A stretch of DNA of 64,000 nucleotides from an uncultured Prevotellaceae bacterium (GTDB lineage: Bacteria; Bacteroidota; Bacteroidia; Bacteroidales; Bacteroidaceae): assembly GCA_946415705.1 (NCBI GenBank), contig CAMKTN010000001.1, positions 58,709 to 122,708 on the forward strand. The letters are read 5' to 3'. This document shows, piece after piece, positions 18,266 through 25,543 of this stretch. The notes below the pieces were generated by a model. It was not told the DNA's origin, did not search any database, and saw only the letters and a list, made by a program, of their open reading frames with translations. Position 1 is the first letter of the stretch; each line of letters opens with the position of its first letter. Both the position numbers and the translations under genes were made by a program.

Positions 18266-19813
18266 CTAATTTTCATTTTCAAGAACCGTCTCCTTGCTCC
18301 TGAAGCTCACGCCTTTCTTCTTCCAGCGGCGGTAGAGGAGGTCGTAGGAGATGGTGATGCCTACGCGGGTGGGGCCGAACCATGTGAAGCGGTACTGGCG
18401 TTCGCGGAAGTCCTTCGCCCTGCCTGTCCACTTATAGTAGTACAGGTGGTCGCGATAGGCGGGGTTCACGGGGTTCTCAAACTGATACGGGTCGTAGCCG
18501 CTGAACAGCACACCCGCCTGAGCTGCAAACTCCAGGCGCCAATGGCCCTTGCGCGAGAGCGGCAAGACGAAGCCAACACCCAGGCCGCCGCCCAGCGCCT
18601 CACCTTCCCAACCGTTGTCAGCATCAAAGCAGATACCGAAGATGGCAGCGTGGGCGTAAGCGGAGAAGTAAAGTCCACGGAAGGCAGCTCCTTCGCCCGG
18701 CGTGCGGCGCTCGATGCTGCCCGAACGTAGGTAGAAGCGCGTCTCCAACTGATAGTTACGTATCTGGAAGAACTTATGGTCGTCGTAGTGCTGCCACCAG
18801 GGACAATCGAACGAAGCGCCGTAGGTGAAGTGCCCGCGCATCGGGTAGTACTCGATGGCTATGTTGGGAATCGGGCACCAACGATCGTAGCCGAGAGGCA
18901 CGTAGGCGAAGTCGAACAGCAGGTTCGTCTTCACAGAGAGGAACTCGCGACGCGGGATGCGGAGGGCGACAACAGGTTGAGGGTTGAGGGTTGAGGGTTG
19001 AGGGAGCTCCAAGGTATCCAGGATCACATAGGTCTCATAGTGAGGCTCGATTATTTCCGGGATTTCCGGAGTTTCCGGAGTTTCCGGTATTTCCGGGGCT
19101 TCCGGCATTTCAAAGAACAGCACCACACGCGCTGCACGCAGCTCGGGGAAGTATTCCTTGAGAAGGCGCCTCCAGAGGCGACCGCCCTGCTGGCGTTGCA
19201 GCGCACTCTTCAGTAAGGCATAATCATTGTTCGGCAGGTATTGGTCGCAGATGCCCTGCACCACAGGCAGGTCGGCATCGCCGGCGCGGCGCATCATCGC
19301 CAGCAGCAGACGGTAGTCCTCGGTGACAGCCTCAGTGGTGAAGCTTTGCTCATCCACAGGCACGCTCAAACGCGCGCGTAAAAAAGAAGCGAGTGCATCC
19401 ACACGGCGGCGACCCAGCATACGGTTGTTGGCTATAGGGCCTTCAGGCGAGGCCGCACCGCGCACCACAAGGCGGACCAACTTCAGGCTGTCCTGGTTGA
19501 TGCGAGGCAGGACCTGCGTTTCCAACGTATGCAGAAGAGAGTCGTTGGTATAGCGGTCGTAACGGTTCACTACGAAGACCACCTTACCAGCCTGATTGAG
19601 GAACTCCTCATCGCTGATACGGACTAAAGCGGCATCTTGTCCGCGATCTACAAACCGAATGAAGGGATACTTGGCATAAAACGCGGAATCGAGACTCAAC
19701 GACTGAGATGTTAGAGGCATCGCATGTAATGCGCATGCACCCGCGCTCGTTAACAAAAAAATAAGCGTGAGTTTCAGCCTCTTAAGAATTCCTATCGTTT
19801 GATGTCTCGTCAT
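18266..19813 (-). CDS. DUF3575 outer-membrane protein with OmpA-like N-terminal domain, 515 aa
   Basis: First gene of the fimbrial operon. An N-terminal signal (KRLKLTLIFLLTSAGACALHA) precedes a domain with OmpA-like wording: VFVVNRYDRYTNDSLLHTL, then VRGAASPEGPIANNRMLGRR..RVDALASFLR, as in the peptidoglycan-binding motif N..LGRRRA..V. The second half starts at SVKTNLLFDFAYVPLG and is a typical DUF3575 beta-barrel, with amphipathic strands ending in FTWFGPTRVGITISYDL. Between the domains is a linker made of simple repeats, PEIPETPETPEIPEI (19050-19105, a TTTCCGG-type DNA repeat) and STLNPQP (a GGTTGAG repeat). A TAACTTTG -7 box at 19843-19850 fits a start at 19813. The likely job is to link a surface fibre to the outer membrane and cell wall (inference). 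Confidence 0.8.
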   Translation of the reverse strand: MTRHQTIGILKRLKLTLIFLLTSAGACALHAMPLTSQSLSLDSAFYAKYPFIRFVDRGQDAALVRISDEEFLNQAGKVVFVVNRYDRYTNDSLLHTLETQVLPRINQDSLKLVRLVVRGAASPEGPIANNRMLGRRRVDALASFLRARLSVPVDEQSFTTEAVTEDYRLLLAMMRRAGDADLPVVQGICDQYLPNNDYALLKSALQRQQGGRLWRRLLKEYFPELRAARVVLFFEMPEAPEIPETPETPEIPEIIEPHYETYVILDTLELPQPSTLNPQPVVALRIPRREFLSVKTNLLFDFAYVPLGYDRWCPIPNIAIEYYPMRGHFTYGASFDCPWWQHYDDHKFFQIRNYQLETRFYLRSGSIERRTPGEGAAFRGLYFSAYAHAAIFGICFDADNGWEGEALGGGLGVGFVLPLSRKGHWRLEFAAQAGVLFSGYDPYQFENPVNPAYRDHLYYYKWTGRAKDFRERQYRFTWFGPTRVGITISYDLLYRRWKKKGVSFRSKETVLENEN

Positions 19814-19842
19814 TCTGCTAATCTTGACTTCTATTTATACTG

Positions 19843-19850
19843 CAAAGTTA
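19843..19850 (-). promoter_or_regulatory. Promoter -7 box of the fimbrial operon
   Basis: TAACTTTG on the minus strand, matching the Bacteroidota TAnnTTTG consensus; TTG lies 20 bp upstream (GTTGTAAATG) and ATG 19813 is 30 bp downstream. Confidence 0.7.
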
Positions 19851-20327
19851 GGGCGTTTTTAGGTCATTTACAACTAACCGCGATGTTTTAACAAATAAAA
19901 TTGTTAAAATTAAGCTTTTTTAACCAAGAGAACAGAGCAAACCACTTGCACCACTCAACAAAAAACATCTATACATTTTATAATATGTACGCGCAATAAG
20001 GCCGTTAAGAAGAAGTGAACTTTTAAGTGTAAAACTACATTTATTTATTCCGCAAATATTTTGCATTATTTTACAGATAAAAAAGCATCATTCATCGGTG
20101 TTAACAAATTTGAAGTGCAAGACTGTTTCAATGTAACCGCCTTAGGATGCGCATTCTACGCAGTTTTAAAAGATTTTAACAAACGCAAACATACACACGC
20201 TTGACATATATCAATCCTTAAGTTCCGTTAATCTAATAAGTGTAATAATTACAATCTTTAAACGATAAACAATGCAAAAGAATCATCTTTTATAGACAAA
20301 CGTATCGCACTTTTCAACAAAAAGCCT

Positions 20328-20335
20328 TAACTTTG
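20328..20335 (+). promoter_or_regulatory. Promoter -7 box of the GHL10-uvrA transcript
   Basis: TAACTTTG; leads to a ~30-base leader before ATG 20372. Confidence 0.65.
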
Positions 20336-20371
20336 CCTGTAAATAAAAGCAAAAATATTCCATCGAAAAAA

Positions 20372-21868
20372 ATGAAACACATCCAACTCATCCTTATCGC
20401 CCTCGTCTGCCTGACGAGTGGCATCGTGAAAGCACAACAAACACCTCCTAAACGTGAGTTCCGCGGAGCCTGGATACAGGCTGTCAATGGACAGTGGAAG
20501 GGCATCGACCGCACGACCATGCAGGCCGAACTGACACGTGAACTAAACGCCTTGAAGGCCGACGGAATCAACGCTATCCTCTTCCAATGCCGCGTAGAGG
20601 GCGACGCACTCTATGCCAGCTCGTTGGAACCTTGGAGCCGCTACCTGACAGGTCAGCAGGGCACCCCACCCGACCCCTACTGGGATCCGTTGCAATGGAT
20701 GGTAGAACAATGTCATGCGCGCGGGATGGAACTGCACGCATGGATCAACCCTTTCCGCGCCAAGACAAAGGGTACCACGGAAATGTCGATTATGCACTAT
20801 GCCGTGCGGCACCCCGAACGCTGTTTCCAATATGAGGACCTGCTCATCTTCGACCCAGGACTGCCAGAAAACCGCTATTTCATCTGCGAAATTGCCAAGG
20901 ATATCGTCAACCGCTACGACGTGGATGGCCTGCACATTGACGACTATTTCTATCCCTACCCTGTGGCAGGTGCGACCATCCACGATGAAGTGTCCTACGC
21001 TATCTACGGACAGGGTCGCGACCCTGGCAACTGGCGCCGCGAGAACGTGAACACCTTCATCCGTGAGTTGCGCGATGCCGTGAGGAGCGAGAAGCCGTGG
21101 GTGAAATTCGGTGTCTCGCCTTTCGGCATCTATCGCAACCAACGCTCATGGGTCGGGGGTTCTGCCACCAACGGACTGCAGAACTACGATGACCTCTACG
21201 CCGATGTGCTGAAATGGATTGACGAAGGTTGGGTGGATTACACCATCCCGCAGTTGTACTGGGAGATAGGTCACAATAAGGCCGACTACTACACGCTCAT
21301 CCGCTGGTGGAGCGAAAATGCTCACGCGCGTCCTTTATATATAGGTCAGGATGTGGAGCGCACGGTGAATGCTACCGACCTCCAGAATCCCTCCTTGAAC
21401 CAGATGGCTGCGAAATACGCCTTGCAGCGCGGTCTGCCCGGCATCAACGGTTCCTGCCAATGGTATGCACGCGCCGTGGCAGATGACACAGGAGGCTACG
21501 GCACCGCCCTGCGCGCCCTCTACCACCGTACACCGACATTGCAGCCTTCGATGCCGTGGATAGACAAAAAGGCACCGGGCAAACCGCGTAAGCTGGAAAT
21601 GGTGTTGACGGAGGACGGCTATGTCCTCTTCTGGACAGCACCCAAGGCCAAGACCGAGATGGACGAAGCCCGACAATATGTCGTCTATCGCTTCGCCCAA
21701 GGCGAGCGCGTGAATCTCGACAACACCGAGGCCATCGTGACCATTACACCCCAAACCTTCCTGCCACTGCCCTACAGCAACGGCCTGCAGAAGTGGACGT
21801 ATGTCGTCACAGCCCTCGACCGCCTGCACAACGAGAGCAAAGGGGCGAAGAAAACAGTAAAACTATAG
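20372..21868 (+). CDS. Secreted GHL10 (DUF187) glycosyl-hydrolase-like protein, 498 aa
   Basis: Putative peptidoglycan or polysaccharide hydrolase of the glycosyl hydrolase-like 10 family. I start it at ATG 20372, which gives a clean signal peptide (MKHIQLILIALVCLTSGIVKA-QQ) and lies ~35 bases after the TAACTTTG promoter box; an in-frame TTG at 20333 overlaps that box and is rejected. The TIM-barrel starts with FRGAWIQAVNGQW, and carries ARGMELHAWINPFR, DVDGLHIDDYFYPYP (candidate acidic catalytic strand end), WVKFGVSPFGIYRN and VDYTIPQLYWEIG. A C-terminal fibronectin-III-like domain begins near KPRKLEMVLTEDGYVLFWTAPK. The gene is followed after only 64 bp, filled by a REP-like palindrome, by the DUF559-UvrA fusion. 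Confidence 0.88.
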   Translation: MKHIQLILIALVCLTSGIVKAQQTPPKREFRGAWIQAVNGQWKGIDRTTMQAELTRELNALKADGINAILFQCRVEGDALYASSLEPWSRYLTGQQGTPPDPYWDPLQWMVEQCHARGMELHAWINPFRAKTKGTTEMSIMHYAVRHPERCFQYEDLLIFDPGLPENRYFICEIAKDIVNRYDVDGLHIDDYFYPYPVAGATIHDEVSYAIYGQGRDPGNWRRENVNTFIRELRDAVRSEKPWVKFGVSPFGIYRNQRSWVGGSATNGLQNYDDLYADVLKWIDEGWVDYTIPQLYWEIGHNKADYYTLIRWWSENAHARPLYIGQDVERTVNATDLQNPSLNQMAAKYALQRGLPGINGSCQWYARAVADDTGGYGTALRALYHRTPTLQPSMPWIDKKAPGKPRKLEMVLTEDGYVLFWTAPKAKTEMDEARQYVVYRFAQGERVNLDNTEAIVTITPQTFLPLPYSNGLQKWTYVVTALDRLHNESKGAKKTVKL

Positions 21869-21870
21869 AT

Positions 21871-22326
21871 TCCCCCCCCCCAGCCCCCTCTCTTGCAAAG
21901 AGGGGGAGACAGGTCCTACACTTGCTGAGAGCGTGTTATGGGAGCACCTGAGAGAACGTCCATGTGGAGTAATCTTCAAAAGACAACATGTGATAGGTGA
22001 CTATATAGTAGATTTTGCAGCACTCTCAGAACATCTGATTATCGAGGTTGACGGTGCCTATCATTCCGAACGGCAACAGCAAGATAATGATACAATTCGA
22101 ACAGAAGAGCTTCAAAGAATGGGATTTCGAGTGATTCGTTTTACAAACGAAGAAGTCCTATATAATACGGAAAAAACGATGGCTCAAATTGGAACAGAAT
22201 TAGGAAGACTCACCCCCGACCCCTCAAGACTCACCCCCGACCCCTCTTTTGCAAAGAGGGGAGAAAAGTTACCAGAGGAGATGAGCTCCCCCTCTTTACA
22301 AGAGAGGGGGCAGGGGGGTGAGTCTA
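21871..22326 (+). mobile_element. Candidate REP-DUF559-REP unit at the head of uvrA
   Basis: A REP-like palindrome (21871-21912; CCCCCTCTCTTGCAAAGAGG core), the DUF559 nuclease-like domain (21918-22200; the open frame extends upstream through TLAESVLWEHL to the palindrome) and two to three further palindromes (22205-22326) are contiguous. The whole is inserted where a uvrA start would be. Boundaries are approximate. Mobility is inferred from the flanking repeats and from the foreign domain; no target-site duplication was identified. Confidence 0.5.
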
Positions 22327-25300
22327 TCCATATCCATAAGGCGCGGGTCAATAACCTGAAGGACGTGACGGTGGATATCCCGAGGAACAAGCTGGTGGTC
22401 ATCACAGGCTTGAGTGGCTCGGGCAAGAGTTCGCTGGCCTTCGACACACTCTATGCCGAAGGGCAGAGAAGGTATGTGGAGAGCTTGAATGCCTATGCCC
22501 GTCAGTTCCTGGGGCGCATGAGCAAGCCGGAATGCGACTATATCAGCGGCATCCCGCCCGCCATCGCCATCGAGCAGAAGGTCATCTCACGTAACCCGCG
22601 TTCCACCGTGGGCACCAGCACCGAGATCTATGAATACCTTCGCCTCCTCTACGCCCGTATCGGCCGCACCTACAGCCCTATCAGCGGTCAGGAGGTGAAG
22701 AAGCACAGCACGGAGGATGTGGTGCAATGCATGCTCTCCTACTCTCCCGGGACCCGTTTTCTGGTTCTCTGCCCTATCCGCATCACCGAGGGTCGCACAC
22801 TGGAAGAACAGCTGAAAGCCTACTTGCAGGAGGGCTATACGAGGGTAAGACTCACCCCCGGAAGACTCACCCCCGACCCCTCTCTTGTAGAGAGGGGAGT
22901 AGAGAGGGGAGTAGAGAGGGGAGTTGGGAGGGGGGACAATTCCGATGGCATTTGGAGGATAGAAGAGTTACTCGATGAAATGGGGAAAAATCGCGGGCTA
23001 GCAGAAACAACAGAAAAGAATCTCTATCTTCTTATCGACCGTCTCTCAGTCCCCGCCTCCCCCTCTTTGAAAGAGAGGGGGTTGGGGGGTGAGTCTGTTA
23101 TTTCTCGTTTGATTGACTCCGCCGAGACGGCGTTCTATGAGGGTGGCGGTGAGATGCGGCTGCGGTTCCTGCCTGCCGGCATCGAACACACGTTCTCCAC
23201 ACGCTTCGAGGCCGACGGCATCACCTTCGAGGAGCCGTCCGACCAGCTCTTCGCCTTCAACTCGCCTATGGGTGCCTGCCCGACATGCGAGGGCTGGGGT
23301 AACGTGCAGGGCATCGACCCGCACCTGGTCATTCCCGACAGCAGCAAGAGCGTCTATGAAGGCTGCGTGCAATGCTGGCGCGGCGAGAAGCTCAACGAAT
23401 GGAAGACAGAGTTCATCCGTCAGGCCGAAAGCCTGAAGTTCCCCATCTTCAAGCCTTACTACGAGCTGACCCAGGAGGAGAAGAACCTGCTGTGGCACGG
23501 CCGCTACCCCGAGCTGTCGCTGGACGGACGCTGGGAACACGGCGATGTTTGCATCGACCTCTTCTTCGACTACCTGCGCGAGGCACGGTATAAGATACAG
23601 AACCGCGTGATGCTGGCGCGCTACACTGGCAAGACGGAATGTCCGGACTGCCACGGCACACGCCTTCGCAAGGAAGCCACCTACGTGAAGGTGGCGGGCA
23701 AGGCCATCACGGAGCTGGTGGACCTGCCGATCACAGAGCTAATGAAGTGGATAAAGGGACTCACCCCCGACCCCTCAAGACTCACCCCCGACCCCTCTCT
23801 TGCAAAGAGGGGAGAAAAGTTACCAGAGGAGATGAGCTCCCCCTCTTTACAAGAGAGGGGGCTGGGGGGTGAGTCTATTGAGGAGATGAGCTCCCCCTCT
23901 TTGCAAGAGAGGGGGTTGGGGGGTGAGTCTTTTGCCATCGCCAAGCGTTTGTTGGTGGAGATAGAGAGCCGCTTGCAGTTCCTATTGGACGTAGGACTCG
24001 GCTACCTGACATTAGGGCGCCGCTCGAATAGCCTCAGCGGCGGCGAGAGCCAGCGCATCAACCTGGCGACATCACTCGGCAGCTCCCTCGTGGGCTCGCT
24101 TTATATCCTGGACGAGCCCAGCATCGGCCTGCACAGCCGCGATACGGCACGCCTCATCAAGGTGCTGCGGCAACTGGTGGATTTGGGAAACACGGTGGTG
24201 GTCGTGGAACACGACGAAGACATCATCCGTGCCGCTGACTATATCATCGATATCGGCCCGGAGGCCGGACGACTGGGAGGTGAAGTGGTATGCCGACTCA
24301 CCCCCCTACCCCCTCTCTTACAAAGAGGGGGAGATGGGGAAGCTGTCTATCTCATAGGAAATCCAGAATGTGAAAAAGATATTCCTGAGGAGATTATTCA
24401 ACGTTCTCATACCCTTCAATTCCTATTGGGAAGAGAAACAATCGATACAAATGGACGAGCTCTCCCCCTCTTTGCAAGAGAGGGGGACAGGGGGGTGAGT
24501 CTCTCACGCCGCCCATGGAATAGGTATATTGAAGTCCTTGGGGCGCGGGCGAATAACCTGCGGGGCATCGATGTGAAGTTCCCGCTGAACGTGATGACCT
24601 GCGTGACGGGCGTCAGCGGTTCGGGCAAGAGCACGCTGGTGCGCGACATCTTCTACCGCGCCATGAAACGACAGCTCGACGAGGTCACCGACCGCCCGGG
24701 TGAGTTCACGGGCTTAGATGGCGACGTCAACGCCATCAAGGTGGTGGAGTTCGTGGATCAGAACCCCATCGGCAAGAGCTCCCGCTCCAACCCCGTCATC
24801 TACGTGAAGGCCTACGATGAGATCCGGAAGCTCTTCGCCGATCAGCCGTTGGCGAAGCAGATGGGCTTCACAGCCTCACATTTCTCGTTCAACACCGAGG
24901 GCGGCCGCTGCGAGGAGTGCAAGGGCGAGGGTACGGTGACCATCGAGATGCAGTTCATGGCGGACTTGGTGCTGGAATGCGAGAGCTGCCACGGCCAGCG
25001 CTTCAAGAGCGACATCCTCGACGTGCGCTTCCACGACCAGAACATCAACGATGTACTGAATATGACCGTCAACCAGGCGATGGAGTTCTTCGCGGAGCAC
25101 GGCGAGAAGAAGATTGTGAAGCGGCTGCGGCCACTACAGGACGTGGGTCTCGGCTATATCAAGCTCGGACAGTCCTCCTCTACCCTCTCCGGCGGTGAGA
25201 ACCAGCGCGTGAAGCTGGCGTATTACATCGGTATGGAGAAGCAGGAGCCCACGCTCTTCATCTTCGACGAACCCACGACAGGCCTGCACTTCCACGACAT

Positions 25301-25523
25301 CCGCCGCCTGCTGGCCAGCTTCAACGCCCTCATCGAGCGCGGCCATACCATCCTCATCATCGAACATAACCTCGATGTCATCAAGATGGCCGACTATATC
25401 ATCGACCTCGGTCCCGAGGGCGGCGCCGAGGGAGGCAACCTCGTCGTCTGCGGCACTCCCGAACAGGTCATGGCCTGCGACACCAGCTACACAGGCCAGG
25501 CATTAAAGAAAGCAGCCCGCTAA
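21933..25523 (+). CDS. uvrA: UvrA excinuclease ATPase with N-terminal DUF559 nuclease-like domain and multiple in-frame REP-peptide inserts, 1196 aa
   Basis: UvrA scans DNA for bulky lesions as a dimer and loads UvrB. Both ATPase modules look intact: Walker A GLSGSGKSS (~159) and GVSGSGKST (~892), signatures LSGGESQRI (~699) and LSGGENQRV (~1082), Walker B LYILDEPSIGLH and LFIFDEPTTGLH, and zinc-finger cysteines CPTCEGWG, CPDCHGTR, CEECKGEG and CESCHGQR. Residues 1-90 are a DUF559 (Vsr-like, PD-(D/E)XK) domain: WEHLRERPCGVIFKRQH, IVDFAALSEHLIIEVDGAYH, then GFRVIRFTNEEV. Repeat-derived peptides lie at ~91-131, 306-337, 374-388, 609-667, 788-806 and 843-860, making it ~250 aa longer than usual UvrA. 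No native start precedes IHIHKARVNNL, so translation starts at GTG 21933 (fusion) or at ATG 22281 inside the repeat, which AGAGGAG directly precedes. Whether the fusion protein is made is unknown. Confidence 0.9.
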   Translation: MLWEHLRERPCGVIFKRQHVIGDYIVDFAALSEHLIIEVDGAYHSERQQQDNDTIRTEELQRMGFRVIRFTNEEVLYNTEKTMAQIGTELGRLTPDPSRLTPDPSFAKRGEKLPEEMSSPSLQERGQGGESIHIHKARVNNLKDVTVDIPRNKLVVITGLSGSGKSSLAFDTLYAEGQRRYVESLNAYARQFLGRMSKPECDYISGIPPAIAIEQKVISRNPRSTVGTSTEIYEYLRLLYARIGRTYSPISGQEVKKHSTEDVVQCMLSYSPGTRFLVLCPIRITEGRTLEEQLKAYLQEGYTRVRLTPGRLTPDPSLVERGVERGVERGVGRGDNSDGIWRIEELLDEMGKNRGLAETTEKNLYLLIDRLSVPASPSLKERGLGGESVISRLIDSAETAFYEGGGEMRLRFLPAGIEHTFSTRFEADGITFEEPSDQLFAFNSPMGACPTCEGWGNVQGIDPHLVIPDSSKSVYEGCVQCWRGEKLNEWKTEFIRQAESLKFPIFKPYYELTQEEKNLLWHGRYPELSLDGRWEHGDVCIDLFFDYLREARYKIQNRVMLARYTGKTECPDCHGTRLRKEATYVKVAGKAITELVDLPITELMKWIKGLTPDPSRLTPDPSLAKRGEKLPEEMSSPSLQERGLGGESIEEMSSPSLQERGLGGESFAIAKRLLVEIESRLQFLLDVGLGYLTLGRRSNSLSGGESQRINLATSLGSSLVGSLYILDEPSIGLHSRDTARLIKVLRQLVDLGNTVVVVEHDEDIIRAADYIIDIGPEAGRLGGEVVCRLTPLPPLLQRGGDGEAVYLIGNPECEKDIPEEIIQRSHTLQFLLGRETIDTNGRALPLFAREGDRGVSLSRRPWNRYIEVLGARANNLRGIDVKFPLNVMTCVTGVSGSGKSTLVRDIFYRAMKRQLDEVTDRPGEFTGLDGDVNAIKVVEFVDQNPIGKSSRSNPVIYVKAYDEIRKLFADQPLAKQMGFTASHFSFNTEGGRCEECKGEGTVTIEMQFMADLVLECESCHGQRFKSDILDVRFHDQNINDVLNMTVNQAMEFFAEHGEKKIVKRLRPLQDVGLGYIKLGQSSSTLSGGENQRVKLAYYIGMEKQEPTLFIFDEPTTGLHFHDIRRLLASFNALIERGHTILIIEHNLDVIKMADYIIDLGPEGGAEGGNLVVCGTPEQVMACDTSYTGQALKKAAR
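22205..22326 (+). repeat. REP-like palindromes, in frame in UvrA residues 91-131
   Basis: Two tandem CTCACCCCCGACCCCTC heads, a CCCCTCTTTTGCAAAGAGGGG-like stem and then an inverted copy (CTCCCCCTCTTTACAAGAG..). Read as LTPDPSRLTPDPSFAKRGEK then EEMSSPSLQERGQGGES. An ATG (22281) lies within it. Confidence 0.85.
22848..22942 (+). repeat. REP-like palindrome with GGGAGTAGAGA expansion, in UvrA residues 306-337
   Basis: LTPGRLTPDPSLVERG followed by repeated VERG units; the 11-12 bp unit GAGAGGGGAGTA is repeated three times, so the element itself has expanded in frame. Confidence 0.8.
23053..23097 (+). repeat. REP-like palindrome, in UvrA residues 374-388
   Basis: CCCCCTCTTTGAAAGAGAGG stem and GGTTGGGGGGTGAGTCT tail, read as PASPSLKERGLGGES between LLIDRLSV and VISRLIDSAETAF. 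Confidence 0.85.
23757..23932 (+). repeat. Cluster of four to five REP-like palindromes, in UvrA residues 609-667
   Basis: Contains LTPDPS heads (two), a KRGEKLPEE segment and two tandem EEMSSPSLQERGLGGES copies, so the 51-bp unit is duplicated head to tail here. It is nearly the same string as at 22205-22326. Confidence 0.85.
24295..24348 (+). repeat. REP-like palindrome, in UvrA residues 788-806
   Basis: CTCACCCCCCTACCCCCTCT stem half with TTACAAAGAGGGGGAGA, read as LTPLPPLLQRGGDGEAV, in the linker between the two ATPase halves. Confidence 0.8.
24459..24510 (+). repeat. REP-like palindrome, in UvrA residues 843-860
   Basis: CTCCCCCTCTTTGCAAGAGA stem followed by GGGGGACAGGGGGGTGAGTC, read as ALPLFAREGDRGVSL just before YIEVLGARANNL. 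Confidence 0.8.
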
Positions 25524-25543
25524 GTTAGCGGGCTGTTTCTTTT
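25512..25543. terminator. Bidirectional terminator between uvrA and rmlB
   Basis: CAGCCCGCTAA-G-TTAGCGGGCTG stem followed by TTTCTTTT on the plus strand and by TTTCTTTAAT on the minus strand; the uvrA stop codon lies in the stem. Confidence 0.9.

Larger units (their letters stand above)
19814..20371. other. Divergent intergenic region between fimbrial operon and GHL10 gene
   Basis: AT-rich, no gene seen. It contains the two opposing promoter boxes listed separately (19843-19850 minus, 20328-20335 plus). Confidence 0.7.

Noticed and set aside
20333..20371. A TTG start for the GHL10 protein
   Set aside because: The TTG lies in the TAACTTTG promoter box, and the signal peptide begins at ATG 20372.
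21933..25523. uvrA as a pseudogene because of the repeat inserts
   Set aside because: All inserts keep the frame and the ATPase and zinc motifs are intact, so it is kept as a probable functional gene.
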